NCBI GenBank assembly: GCA_007120685.1
Contig: SKNG01000033.1
Location: forward strand, 1 to 13,098
Direction of reading: 5' to 3'
DNA length: 13,098 bases
From: Paracoccaceae bacterium
Lineage (GTDB): Bacteria; Pseudomonadota; Alphaproteobacteria; Rhodobacterales; Rhodobacteraceae
Every line of letters begins with the position of its first letter. Position 1 is the first letter of the stretch. This document shows, piece by piece, positions 5,084-13,095 of this stretch. The notes under the pieces were generated by a model. It was not told the DNA's origin. It searched no databases and saw only the letters and a list, made by a program, of their open reading frames with translations. Made by a program: the position numbers and the translations under genes.

Positions 5084-6523
5084 CTAGCGAACACCCCCAA
5101 CCAGCAGCGTCGCCAGCACGCCGCAGGCCAGGACGATCATCACCATCGGCCCGTTCCAGCGCAGGCCAACCTCGCCGGGGCTGCGGCCGGTGTCGGCGGC
5201 GGCGATGGCCACGGTGGCCGTGACCGGCGAGACCGTCATCGCCGCAGCCCAGCCCAGCAGCGCCGAGAACATCAGCAGCGGTTCCGGCACCGCGATGCCG
5301 GCGGCCAGGACCGAGCCCACCAGCACCGTGGCTGTGATCATCGGCGTAATCCCGATCAGGCTGGCCAGAAAGATCACCAGCGTGATCGCGCCACATACCA
5401 GGCCTGCCCCGGGCCGGACCTGAGCAAACAGCGCCTGCATCGCCTCGGCCGGCAGCATCTGCACCAGCACCAGGCCCAGCACGGCGGTCGATCCGATCAG
5501 GCAGATCTCGGCGGCCGAGGCCGGCAGGGCCGCGAAGCCCTCCCGCGCCGTGGCGGCCATCGCCGGCAGGGCCGGCATCGGGTCGGTCAGCCAAGTCCAG
5601 CCGAGGGCGGCCAGCGGCACCACGATCAGGATGGTGGCCCGGATGGAGACGCCAAGCAGCGCCTCGGCCAGCGCCACCGAGCCGGTGATCGCAACCAGCA
5701 GACCGGCCAGCATCAGCATCGCGCGCCCGGCGCCCCTGACCCTTGTGTCGGTATCGGCCCGCGCTGCACGGCTGCGGGCCAGGGCCGCGCTGATCGGTCG
5801 CCTTTCGAACCGGTCCACCAGCCAGGCGATCAGCAGGAATGCGGCCATCGAACCGATGCCGATGGGGGCGTAATCGACCCAGCCGGTATTCGGCAGCATC
5901 GGCAGCAACAGGTTGATAGCGACGCCCAGGGGCGACCAGAGAATCATCGCAGTGAAACCGCGCAGCACGGCATTGGTGATGCGGCGTTGCTGAATCTCGG
6001 CAATTGCCGCCTCCATGGCCGCCTTGTCAGGGTCGGGCGCCGGCGGCGCGGGTTTCGGCGCCTTGTTGCGGGCCAGCGCGATTCCCAGCAGCAGCTGGAA
6101 GCCGCCAAGATTGAGCAGGGTGCCGAACAACTGTCCGGCCGTCGCCAGAAAGGCGAAGCGGCGCCCGGGCGGCTGCGAGACGACGAAATGCGCCACCGCG
6201 TCCACCTCGGCAGAGCGCCGCGCGGCGACGCGCAGGATGGTCATGACGGCCAGCAGCGTGGGCAGATACAGCGCATGGCTCGCCGCATCGGCCAGGCCGC
6301 GCGCCGATCCCGGCCCCAGCAGGAAGAACAGCGTCACCAGAACGGTCACGCCCAGCATCAAACGCGGTCCCGTGCCGATACGCGGCCAGCACAGCGCGAT
6401 ATAGGCCAGGATCAGCGCCATCGCGGCCAGGGCAAAGGGCCGATACCCGCTCAGCACGTCGATCAGGGTCAGCACGGTGGCGCCACTCAGCGCCGCCGAG
6501 GCCAGCCCCTGCCGGTTGTTCAT
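5084..6523 (-). CDS. Polytopic inner-membrane protein, unclassified transporter-like
   Basis: The 479-aa product is highly hydrophobic with roughly 11-13 predicted membrane segments. A cytoplasmic-looking charged stretch (KAPKPAPPAPDPDKAAMEAAIAEIQQRR) interrupts the middle. Two half-related pieces stand out: WSPLGVAINLLLPM in the first half and MTVSPVTATVAIAA near the C-terminus, the latter preceded by GITPMITATVLVGSVLAAG. Such paired re-entrant-like SP/GxT stretches recall secondary transporters of the ion-transporter superfamily, but I cannot name a family or substrate. The start is ATG 6523, with GAGGA 7-11 nt before it; the longer frame to 6697 adds a polar, unlikely N-terminus. It is divergent from the sugar dehydrogenase gene. 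Confidence 0.8.
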   Translation of the reverse strand: MNNRQGLASAALSGATVLTLIDVLSGYRPFALAAMALILAYIALCWPRIGTGPRLMLGVTVLVTLFFLLGPGSARGLADAASHALYLPTLLAVMTILRVAARRSAEVDAVAHFVVSQPPGRRFAFLATAGQLFGTLLNLGGFQLLLGIALARNKAPKPAPPAPDPDKAAMEAAIAEIQQRRITNAVLRGFTAMILWSPLGVAINLLLPMLPNTGWVDYAPIGIGSMAAFLLIAWLVDRFERRPISAALARSRAARADTDTRVRGAGRAMLMLAGLLVAITGSVALAEALLGVSIRATILIVVPLAALGWTWLTDPMPALPAMAATAREGFAALPASAAEICLIGSTAVLGLVLVQMLPAEAMQALFAQVRPGAGLVCGAITLVIFLASLIGITPMITATVLVGSVLAAGIAVPEPLLMFSALLGWAAAMTVSPVTATVAIAAADTGRSPGEVGLRWNGPMVMIVLACGVLATLLVGGVR

Positions 6524-6673
6524 GCCGTCCTCATCCTGCCTGCCTCGCCTCTGACCGCGCGGCACCATGGCCTGCGACGTCTGTGGCGAGAGTATTGCAC
6601 CGTTCCGGCGCGCACCGAAAGCGGATAGCCGATGCCTGTCGGTGCAGGGGTGGCTGACGCCAAAGTGTGAAGA

Positions 6674-6707
6674 CCGGTTTGGGAACCGGCGCGCCATCGC
6701 CTATGTT
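6674..6707 (+). promoter_or_regulatory. Inverted repeat and weak promoter before sugar dehydrogenase
   Basis: CCGGTT-TGGG-AACCGG (6674-6689) is a perfect 6-bp inverted repeat. TTTGGG (6678-6683) and TATGTT (6702-6707), 18 nt apart, could be the promoter, with the repeat over its -35. The -35 match is poor. The rest of the 214-nt divergent region (6524-6737) shows nothing else clear. Confidence 0.3.
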
Positions 6708-6737
6708 GGACATGACAGGCAACCGACGCAGGGGGCA

Positions 6738-7880
6738 ATGATGACGACACGGGCTTTCATTCTGGGCACCGGACTAAGCACGGCTCTGGCCACCGGCGCG
6801 CTGGCGCAGGACTACCGTATCGAGGTGCTGGCCGAAGGGCTGGATCGCCCCTGGGCGCTCTCCTTCCTGCCGGGCACATCGGATATCGTGATGACATCGC
6901 GGAGCGGCGCGGTGATGATCTTCAGCATCGACGAGGGCGCAATCACCGAAATCGCCGGCGCGCCAGAGGTAGATTCGCGCGGCCAGGGCGGGCTGCTGGA
7001 CATCGTGCCGGCGCCGGATTTTGCCGACAGCGGCTGGCTTTACATGACCTGGGCGGGCACGGGCCAGGGGGGCACCAGCACCCATGTCGGCCGCGCCCGG
7101 CTGGACCGTGACAGCGCGGCGCTGACCGATCTGGAGGTGCTGCATGTCGTCACCCCCTTCATGGACATGCCGGCGCATTACGGCGCGCGGATCGTCTTTG
7201 CCGACGGGCATCTGTTCGCGGGCTTCGGCGACCGCAACCGAAAGGACTTCGGCCCCGGCCACATCGCCCAGGATCTGGGCAGCGAAAACGGCGCCGTGAT
7301 CCGGCTGACGCCGGATGGCGAGATCCCGCCGGACAACCCCTTCGTGGATCAGGATGGCGCGGCCGGGGCGATCTTTTCCTTTGGCCACCGCAACATCCAG
7401 GCAATGGCCGTGCATCCGGAAACCGGCGCCGTCTGGCTGGCCGAACATGGCGAGGCCGGTGGCGACGAAATCAACATCGTCACGCGGGGCGGCAACTACG
7501 GCTGGCCGCTGGCCTCTTTCGGAGTGGATTACCGCAGCGGCCAGGCCTTTGCCCCGCCGCATCAGGAAGGCGACGGGTTCGTCGCCCCCGTCTACCACTG
7601 GCCGGCCGGCCGGGACGCCCATTTCCCGCCCTCGGGCATGGCCTTCTATACCGGCGATGCCTTCCCGCAGTGGCAGGGCCATCTGCTGGTCGGCAACCTG
7701 TTTCACCGCTATCTGGGGCTATTCGCGGTGGATGGCGAAAGCGTCGAGCCGGTGGCGCGGCTGCTGGATGGGCAGGGCTGGCGGATCCGCGACGTGGCCA
7801 TCGGCCCGGATGACGGTTTCATCTATGTGATCGGCGATGGCGAAAACGTGCCGCTGGTCAGGCTGGTGCCCGATGGCTGA
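6738..7880 (+). CDS. Exported PQQ-dependent sugar dehydrogenase (YliI/Asd type)
   Basis: The 380-aa product is a six-bladed beta-propeller dehydrogenase of the soluble aldose-sugar dehydrogenase/glucose-sorbosone family, which oxidises aldoses in the periplasm using PQQ and Ca2+. A signal peptide (MMTTRAFILGTGLSTALATGALA, written M1-A23) ends at ALA before Q24. Family motifs are LAEGLDRPWALSFLPG, GQGGLLDIVPAPDF, AHYGARIVFADGHLFAGFGDR (H147 probably the catalytic base), FGHRNIQAM (H217, R218 at the cofactor) and EHGEAGGDEINIV with NYGWP (236-252; G242, D243 and E244 suit the Ca2+ region). Start ATG 6738 follows GCAGGGGG. No PQQ synthesis genes are in the window, so the cofactor must come from elsewhere. 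The substrate is unknown. Confidence 0.9.
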   Translation: MMTTRAFILGTGLSTALATGALAQDYRIEVLAEGLDRPWALSFLPGTSDIVMTSRSGAVMIFSIDEGAITEIAGAPEVDSRGQGGLLDIVPAPDFADSGWLYMTWAGTGQGGTSTHVGRARLDRDSAALTDLEVLHVVTPFMDMPAHYGARIVFADGHLFAGFGDRNRKDFGPGHIAQDLGSENGAVIRLTPDGEIPPDNPFVDQDGAAGAIFSFGHRNIQAMAVHPETGAVWLAEHGEAGGDEINIVTRGGNYGWPLASFGVDYRSGQAFAPPHQEGDGFVAPVYHWPAGRDAHFPPSGMAFYTGDAFPQWQGHLLVGNLFHRYLGLFAVDGESVEPVARLLDGQGWRIRDVAIGPDDGFIYVIGDGENVPLVRLVPDG

Positions 7881-7917
7881 CACCCCGCCGATCAACGACC
7901 GCAAGGACGGTGCTCGC

Positions 7918-8625
7918 ATGCGCGCCATCCTGGTGCTGGCGGCGGCCGTGGGCTTTGTCGCCTTCTCCTACGCCGCGCCGGAATTCCGGGGCTATGACAC
8001 CAGCCAGATGCCGCATGCCGAGGCGCGCCCACCGGTGCAGCCCGCGGGCTATGCCTTCGGCATCTGGGGCGTGATCTATCTGTGGCTGGTGATCCATGGC
8101 GGCTACGGCCTCTTGATGCGGGCCGAGGCAGCCGACTGGGACCGCAGCCGCTGGCCCGCCATCGGGGCGATGGCGCTGGGCGCGGGCTGGCTGTGGGTGG
8201 CGGTGGCCAACCCGCTGGCCGCGACGGTGATGATCTGGGCGATGCTGGGGCTGGCGCTGACGGCGCTGGTCCGCGCCCCGGCGCGCGACTTCTGGTATGC
8301 GAAGGCACCGCTGGGCCTGTTCGCGGGCTGGCTGACGGCGGCAAGCTTCGTGTCGCTGGGTCTGGTGCTGGCGGGCTATGGCGTCATCGGCTCGGGGCGC
8401 GTTGCGGCGCTGCTGATGATCCTGCTGGCAGCGGGCTTTGCCGCGGCGGTCTTGACCAGGCTGGGCGCTGGCGGGGGCTATGCGCTGGCAGCGGGCTGGG
8501 GGCTGGTGGGCATCGCCGTGGCAAATATCCCGGCCCGGCCCGAGGTCGCCGTGCTGGCGCTGGCTGCGGCGGGGGCGCTGGGCTGGCTGTGGTGGCGCGG
8601 CCGGACGGAGGACGCAAAGGCCTGA
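7918..8625 (+). CDS. TspO/MBR-like tryptophan-rich membrane protein
   Basis: The 235-aa product is an inner-membrane protein with about six or seven helices, rich in Trp and Gly. PAGYAFGIWGVIYLWLVIHGGY (42-63), WLWVAVANPL (91-100) and PLGLFAGWLTAASF (131-144) fit the divergent group usually annotated as tryptophan-rich sensory protein, related to TspO, which binds porphyrins and other ligands. I infer family membership only; no function is shown. I chose ATG 7918 because AAGGA lies 10 nt before it and the first helix follows at once. ATG 7873, overlapping the sugar dehydrogenase stop, would add 15 polar residues. The two genes are most likely co-transcribed, and the tandem palindromes downstream end the unit. 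Confidence 0.7.
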   Translation: MRAILVLAAAVGFVAFSYAAPEFRGYDTSQMPHAEARPPVQPAGYAFGIWGVIYLWLVIHGGYGLLMRAEAADWDRSRWPAIGAMALGAGWLWVAVANPLAATVMIWAMLGLALTALVRAPARDFWYAKAPLGLFAGWLTAASFVSLGLVLAGYGVIGSGRVAALLMILLAAGFAAAVLTRLGAGGGYALAAGWGLVGIAVANIPARPEVAVLALAAAGALGWLWWRGRTEDAKA

Positions 8626-8663
8626 TGCCGATCCGGTTGATTGCTACAGGCACCGGGGGGGCA

Positions 8664-8683
8664 ACGCGCCTTCGAAGGCGCGT
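8664..8683. terminator. First of two tandem palindromes
   Basis: ACGCGCCTTCGAAGGCGCGT is a perfect 20-bp palindrome starting 39 nt after the TspO-like stop. As RNA it forms a strong GC hairpin with a UUCG or UCGA loop. It has no U-run of its own and is one base from the second palindrome. Confidence 0.55.
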
Positions 8684-8684
8684 G

Positions 8685-8710
8685 GAAAGGGCTTTCGAAA
8701 GCCCTTTCTT
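8685..8710 (+). terminator. Second tandem palindrome, intrinsic terminator candidate
   Basis: A perfect 24-bp palindrome (8685-8708) with arms GAAAGGGCTTTC and GAAAGCCCTTTC is followed by TT. The stem ends in U-rich CCCUUUCUU, as in an intrinsic terminator reading rightwards; by symmetry it could also work leftwards. Both palindromes share the centre TTCGAA. Confidence 0.6.
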
Positions 8711-8867
8711 GGCTCCCGGCCTATTCAGCCGGATACCGTATGAGGCGCCGGACGGGGATACGGGCTGATCAATCTGGTTGTTTCAAGGCTCTGTCATTGC
8801 CGGGCCTTGCCATTCCCTGACGGCGGGGCCACCGTGGCGGGCAGACGTCACCGACACAGGCAGCCAG

Positions 8868-9290
8868 ATGACCAGACCACCCGCCAGCCCGGCCACCAGA
8901 CAACCCGATTCGCCCTATCAGCGTTTTATCGGCTTCTCTCGCACCGATCAGAGCGACGGCTTCATGCGGCTGGAACTGGACATGCGCCCGGAACTGGAAA
9001 ACCCGCTGGGTATTCCCCATGGCGGGGTGCATGCGGCAATGCTGGATTCCGCCATGGGATGGGCCGGCACCTGGACCGTGGATGGCAGCCCGGTCCGCAA
9101 ATCGGTCACGCTGAACCTGAACGTCAGCTACCTGGCCACGCCGGCCCCCACCGACAACGGGATCCGGCTGATCGCCGAAGGGCGCAAGGTCGGTGGCGGG
9201 CGCAAGGTCTTCTTTTCCGAGGGCGAATTGCGCGATGGCACCGGGCGGGTCCTGGCCCGCGCCACCGGCACCTTCCGCTATCTGGACTGA
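8868..9290 (+). CDS. PaaI-family hotdog thioesterase
   Basis: The 140-aa product fits the PaaI/4-hydroxybenzoyl-CoA thioesterase group, small cytosolic hotdog-fold enzymes that hydrolyse acyl-CoA thioesters. IPHGGVHAAMLDSAMGWAG (49-67) is the diagnostic HGG(x)4-6(D/E) motif, with D60 at the place of the usual catalytic acid. VTLNLNVSYLATP and GEGELRD-like strands (FFSEGELRDGTGRVLARATGTFRYLD at the end) complete the fold. The substrate cannot be told. I chose ATG 8868 because it gives the family length; an upstream in-frame start at 8778 adds 30 low-complexity residues. Gene order suggests its own transcription unit between the tandem palindromes and the pst operon. Confidence 0.88.
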   Translation: MTRPPASPATRQPDSPYQRFIGFSRTDQSDGFMRLELDMRPELENPLGIPHGGVHAAMLDSAMGWAGTWTVDGSPVRKSVTLNLNVSYLATPAPTDNGIRLIAEGRKVGGGRKVFFSEGELRDGTGRVLARATGTFRYLD

Positions 9291-9300
9291 CCGCGCCCCG

Positions 9301-9323
9301 CCCGGCCGCAGAGGCGGGCCGGG
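9301..9323 (+). terminator. GC hairpin after thioesterase gene
   Basis: CCCGGCC (9301-9307) pairs with GGCCGGG (9317-9323) across a 9-nt loop, 10 nt after the stop. An overlapping alternative pairs CCCGCC with GGCGGG. There is no U-run, so it is a weak intrinsic terminator at best. Confidence 0.35.
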
Positions 9324-9342
9324 GTGGCAGGAAAATCGCACA

Positions 9343-9376
9343 CAGTCATAAAGCCGTTACAAGCGCATCCTATCCG
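9343..9376 (+). promoter_or_regulatory. Candidate Pho box and -10 of the pst operon
   Basis: CAGTCAT-AAAG-CCGTTAC (9343-9360) fits the two 7-bp half-sites with 4-nt spacer bound by PhoB (consensus CTGTCAT; 6/7 and about 4-5/7 matches). TATCCG (9371-9376) starts 10 nt after it, where a -10 is expected when PhoB replaces -35 recognition. The site is 67 nt before pstS, whose operon is commonly Pho-controlled, so expression on phosphate limitation is inferred. Confidence 0.5.
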
Positions 9377-9391
9377 GGCAGTGCCTGAAAC

Positions 9392-9407
9392 CCGCCCCTT
9401 CGGGCGG
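9392..9407 (+). promoter_or_regulatory. Hairpin in pstS leader
   Basis: CCGCCC-CTTC-GGGCGG forms a 6-bp stem in the presumed 5' untranslated region, 19 nt before the pstS ATG and just before the GGGAG ribosome binding site (9415-9419). It may stabilise the mRNA or shape translation. There is no U-run directly after it. Confidence 0.4.
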
Positions 9408-9426
9408 CCCAAATGGGAGCGTCTTT

Positions 9427-10392
9427 ATGCGCCATTCCTTCTCTCTTCCCCTCGCCGTTTCTGCCCTGGCCCTCTCGGTGGGCATGGCCAAGGCCGATAG
9501 CGTCGATCCGAACCTGCCGGTCTATGAGGCTGTGCAGGGTGTCTCGGGCAACCTGGTCTCGATCGGCTCGGACACGCTGAACAACCTGATGACGCTGTGG
9601 TCAGAGGGCTTCCGCAGCTTCTATCCCAATGTCGCCGTGCAGATTCAGGGCGCCGGTTCCGGCACCGCGCCCCCGGCGCTGATCGAAGGCACCGCGCAGT
9701 TCGGCCCGATGTCGCGCCCGATGCGCCCCTCGGAAATCGAGCAGTTCGAGGCCCGCTTCGGCTACGAGCCGCTGCCGATGCGCGGCGCCATCGACGGGAT
9801 CGGCGTCTTCGTGCATCGCGACAACCCGGTGACCTGCCTGTCGCTGCAGGAAATCGACGCCATCTTCTCGTCCACCCGCAATGGCGGCGCCGACGAAGCG
9901 ATCACCACCTGGGGCCAGGTCGGCGCAACCGGCGAATGGGCCGACCGTCCGGTCGCGATGTACGGCCGCAACTCTGCTTCCGGCACCTATGGTTTCTTTC
10001 GTGAAGTGGCGCTCTTCGGCGGCGACTACAGCGCGGAAGTGCGCGAGCAGCCCGGTTCCTCGACCGTGATCCAGGGTGTTGCTGCCGACCTGGGCGGCAT
10101 CGGCTACTCCGGCGTCGGTTACGCCACTGCCGATGTGCGCGCACTGGAAGTTCGCGGCGAGGACGGCGTGTGCTATTCCACCGACGACGCGCCCACGGGC
10201 GACTATCCCGTCGCGCGTTTCCTGATGGTCTACATGAATGTCGATCCCAATGCCGCGCTGGAGCCGCTTCGCGCCGAATTCGTGCGCTATGTCTACAGCC
10301 AGCAGGGTCAGGCCGATGTGGTTCGTGCCGGCTTCTTCCCGGTGACCGCGCGCATCGCCGACATGGACCTGGAAGCCTTCGGCCTGAACTGA
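9427..10392 (+). CDS. pstS: Periplasmic phosphate-binding protein of ABC transporter
   Basis: PstS captures phosphate in the periplasm and delivers it to PstCAB. The 321-aa product has a signal peptide ending in AKA at residue 23, before D24. Ligand-loop motifs of PstS proteins are present: IGSDTLNNLM (46-55), QGAGSGTAPPAL (74-85), FGPMSRPM (92-99) and YGRNSASGTYGFFREV near 179-194; the Ser/Thr/Gly/Arg residues there form the phosphate cage. The start ATG 9427 follows GGGAG by 7 nt. It is followed after 75 nt, including a hairpin, by pstC. Size and motifs suit the Pseudomonas-type PstS group that pairs with large PstC proteins, in my recollection. Confidence 0.92.
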   Translation: MRHSFSLPLAVSALALSVGMAKADSVDPNLPVYEAVQGVSGNLVSIGSDTLNNLMTLWSEGFRSFYPNVAVQIQGAGSGTAPPALIEGTAQFGPMSRPMRPSEIEQFEARFGYEPLPMRGAIDGIGVFVHRDNPVTCLSLQEIDAIFSSTRNGGADEAITTWGQVGATGEWADRPVAMYGRNSASGTYGFFREVALFGGDYSAEVREQPGSSTVIQGVAADLGGIGYSGVGYATADVRALEVRGEDGVCYSTDDAPTGDYPVARFLMVYMNVDPNAALEPLRAEFVRYVYSQQGQADVVRAGFFPVTARIADMDLEAFGLN

Positions 10393-10406
10393 GCCTTTAC
10401 TGTCTT

Positions 10407-10440
10407 CGGCTGGCCCGGTCTGCGCCGGTCCAGCCGTTTT
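10407..10440 (+). terminator. Attenuator-like hairpin between pstS and pstC
   Basis: CGGCTGG (10407-10413) pairs with CCAGCCG (10430-10436), with an inner CCGG/CCGG pair after one mismatch, followed by TTTT. This has the form of an intrinsic terminator. Partial termination here would let PstS be made in excess over the membrane subunits, as is common for ABC binding proteins. Confidence 0.7.
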
Positions 10441-10467
10441 CATGCCTGAACCCCGGGGCGGGACCAG

Positions 10468-13095
10468 ATGAGCGATATTTCAGCCCAGCCGAGCACTAAG
10501 GATCGCGCGGCCTCGGCCCGGCGGCGGCGCATGACCACCCGCGCCAGCGTCAGGATCGGCGAGCGCCTTGCCGGTGGCATCATCACCGTTGGCGGGCTGA
10601 TGGTGATCGTCGCCGTGCTGGGGATCATGGTGTTCCTGTTCCGCGTCGTCGTGCCGCTGATGGCCGGGGGCGAAGTGCTTGGCAACGTTCGCTATCAGCT
10701 GGACACCGATCAGGATGTCATCTGGACCAATGGCGACGAGTTCCAGACCCTCGGCCTGGCTTTGGCGGCCGAGGGCCGCGTCATCGGCTTCCATGTTCCC
10801 ACTGGCACCGAAGTATTGCGCGAGCAGTGGGATTTCGCGGGCGCCGAGGTGACCGCCATCGCCGGCACCCTGCAGCGCGACCGCATCGGGATGGGGTTTG
10901 ACGACGGTGTGGTGCGCTTTGCCACGCTGGGCGTGACCAGCAGCTCCACCTCGCGCCGCAATCTTCCCGGCGGACTGATCACGCTGGACGACCGGGACCG
11001 AATGCTGAACGGGCGGGTGTTCACCGAAGTGGGGACCGGCGACTTCCGTACGCTGGAGGCAGAGATAAGCCTGGGCGAGCCGCAGCCGGTGTCGGATCTG
11101 CCGATCATCGCCATCGACTACCGGATCGGCGGCACGCGCGAGCGTCCCGTCATCTCCTTCGCTACGGTCGATGCGGCGGGGCAGGTGCGCGTCAGCCGTT
11201 CGCGCGTGCAGATCAACATGATGACCGGCGACGAACGGGTAACCACCGACACCACCGACCTGCCGCCGCTGGACATGACACCGGGCACGCAGGTGACGGG
11301 CATCCTGATGAGCGGCAATGCCGACCGGGTGATCGTCGCGGCCGACAACGGGTTCATCTACCGCTATGATGTGCGCGACCGCGACAACCCCACCCTGGCC
11401 GAGCGCGTGCGTGTCGCCGATGACGGTGTCGCCGTCACCGCGATGACCTTCCTGACCGCCGAGGACGCGCTGGTCGTCGGCACCGAAAACGGCGATGTGA
11501 CGGTCTATTTCCGCCTGCAGACCGGCACCGACGCCACCACCGACGGCCGCGAGATGGTGCGCGCGCGCACCCATGCCAGCATGCCGGCGGGGATTGTCGA
11601 TCTGTCCGAAGCGCAGCGGTCCAAGGAATTCGTCGCCGTCGATGCCGAAGGCAATGTCTGGGTCCATCAGTCCACCGCCGATCAGGTGCTGTTCCAACTG
11701 GCGCGGTCCGGCGATGTGACGACGCAATCACGCGCCATGATCTTTCCGCGTGGCAACGGGGTGTTGCTGGTCAGCCAGGGCGGCGAGATAGAGGCCTGGC
11801 AATACGCCGTCCCGCATCCCGAGGTCACGCTGCGCATCCTCTTCGGCCGGGTCTGGTACGAGGGCTATTCGGAGCCGACATTCGTCTGGCAATCGACCGC
11901 CGCAGTGGACACGGCAGAGCCGAAATACTCGCTGGTCCCGCTGATCTTCGGCACGTTCAAGGCGGCCTTCTACGCGATGATCTTCGCCGTGCCGATCGCG
12001 CTGATGGCGGCGATCTACACCTCGGAATTCGTCGACAAGCGCGTACGCGGCACCGTGAAGCCGATGATGGAGATGATGGAATCCCTGCCCACCGTGGTGC
12101 TGGGCTTCATCGCCGCGCTGGTGCTGGCGCCGCTGGTCGAGGAATGGATAGGCGCGGTGCTGCTGGCCTTTTTCGCGCTGCCGATGGGGCTGATGATCGG
12201 CGCCTTCGCCTGGCAGACCCTGCCGGCGCAGACCGCGCTGAAATACGACGGCTTTCCGAAATTCGCCCTGATGGGCCTGTCGATCCTGGCCACCGCGTGG
12301 CTGGCGCGGGAACTGGGCGCAACGCTGGAACGGGTGCTTTTCTACGGCGATTTCAGGCAATGGACGACCGGGCGCATCGGCACCGGCACGCCCTTCATGT
12401 TCCTGATCCTGCTGCCGGTCAGCTATCTGATCACCGCCTGGGCCTTCCGCAAGCAACTCGGCCATCACTACCGCGACCTGATCGGCAGCCTAGATCGCTC
12501 GCGCGCCGGGATCATCGACGCCGGGCGCTGGCTGGTGCTGCTGGGCCTGGCAATGCTGCTGTCCTTTCTGGCGGCATCGCTGCTGACCGCGCTGGGCTAT
12601 GATCCGCGCGGCGGCCTGATCGACAGCTACCAGCAGCGCAACGCGCTGGTGGTGGGCTTCATCATGGCCTTCGCGGTGATCCCCAACATCTACACCCTGG
12701 CCGAGGATGCGCTGAATTCGGTGCCCGATCATCTGCGCGCCGCCTCGCTGGCCTGTGGCGCCACCCCCTGGCAGACGGCGCGCTGGGTGGTGCTGCCGAC
12801 CGCGGCCTCGGGCGTGTTCTCGGCGGTGATGATGGGCATGGGGCGCGCGGTGGGCGAGACGATGATCGTGGTCATGGCCGCCGGCAACACGCCGATCATG
12901 GAATGGAACATCTTTTCCGGTCTGCGCACGCTCTCGGCCAATATCGCCATCGAACTGCCCGAGGCGGTGCGCGACGGCACCAACTATCGCGTGCTGTTCC
13001 TGGCCGCGCTGACGCTGTTCGTCATGACCTTCGTCATCAACACCGGCGCCGAGCTTGTCCGCCAGCGCTTCCGCAAGCGCGCCTTCAATCTCTGA
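10468..13095 (+). CDS. pstC: Phosphate ABC transporter permease with large propeller-like insert
   Basis: This 875-aa inner-membrane protein is the first of two permease subunits for phosphate import. A first helix lies at about residues 34-60. Residues 70-480 form a soluble, presumably periplasmic region with repeats like VIVAADNGFIYRYDV, near 142, 229, 288, 335, 388 and 432. Each shows a hydrophobic strand, Gly turn and second strand, as in a beta-propeller. The permease part runs from about 490 (FGTFKAAFYAMIFAVPIALMA) to the end, with MMEMMESLPTVVLGFIAAL near 532. The coupling loop LRAASLACGATPWQTARWVVLP is near 756 and contacts the ATPase. Standard E. coli PstC is about 320 aa; long forms exist in Pseudomonas and relatives (COG4590-type). 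The frame is intact and the TGA at 13093 is complete. pstA should follow outside the window. Confidence 0.9.
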   Translation: MSDISAQPSTKDRAASARRRRMTTRASVRIGERLAGGIITVGGLMVIVAVLGIMVFLFRVVVPLMAGGEVLGNVRYQLDTDQDVIWTNGDEFQTLGLALAAEGRVIGFHVPTGTEVLREQWDFAGAEVTAIAGTLQRDRIGMGFDDGVVRFATLGVTSSSTSRRNLPGGLITLDDRDRMLNGRVFTEVGTGDFRTLEAEISLGEPQPVSDLPIIAIDYRIGGTRERPVISFATVDAAGQVRVSRSRVQINMMTGDERVTTDTTDLPPLDMTPGTQVTGILMSGNADRVIVAADNGFIYRYDVRDRDNPTLAERVRVADDGVAVTAMTFLTAEDALVVGTENGDVTVYFRLQTGTDATTDGREMVRARTHASMPAGIVDLSEAQRSKEFVAVDAEGNVWVHQSTADQVLFQLARSGDVTTQSRAMIFPRGNGVLLVSQGGEIEAWQYAVPHPEVTLRILFGRVWYEGYSEPTFVWQSTAAVDTAEPKYSLVPLIFGTFKAAFYAMIFAVPIALMAAIYTSEFVDKRVRGTVKPMMEMMESLPTVVLGFIAALVLAPLVEEWIGAVLLAFFALPMGLMIGAFAWQTLPAQTALKYDGFPKFALMGLSILATAWLARELGATLERVLFYGDFRQWTTGRIGTGTPFMFLILLPVSYLITAWAFRKQLGHHYRDLIGSLDRSRAGIIDAGRWLVLLGLAMLLSFLAASLLTALGYDPRGGLIDSYQQRNALVVGFIMAFAVIPNIYTLAEDALNSVPDHLRAASLACGATPWQTARWVVLPTAASGVFSAVMMGMGRAVGETMIVVMAAGNTPIMEWNIFSGLRTLSANIAIELPEAVRDGTNYRVLFLAALTLFVMTFVINTGAELVRQRFRKRAFNL

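Noticed and set aside
5072..6628. Long plus-strand open frame over the membrane-protein gene
   Set aside because: The Gln/Arg/His/Gly-rich translation is a shadow; the minus-strand frame has a ribosome binding site and clear membrane helices.
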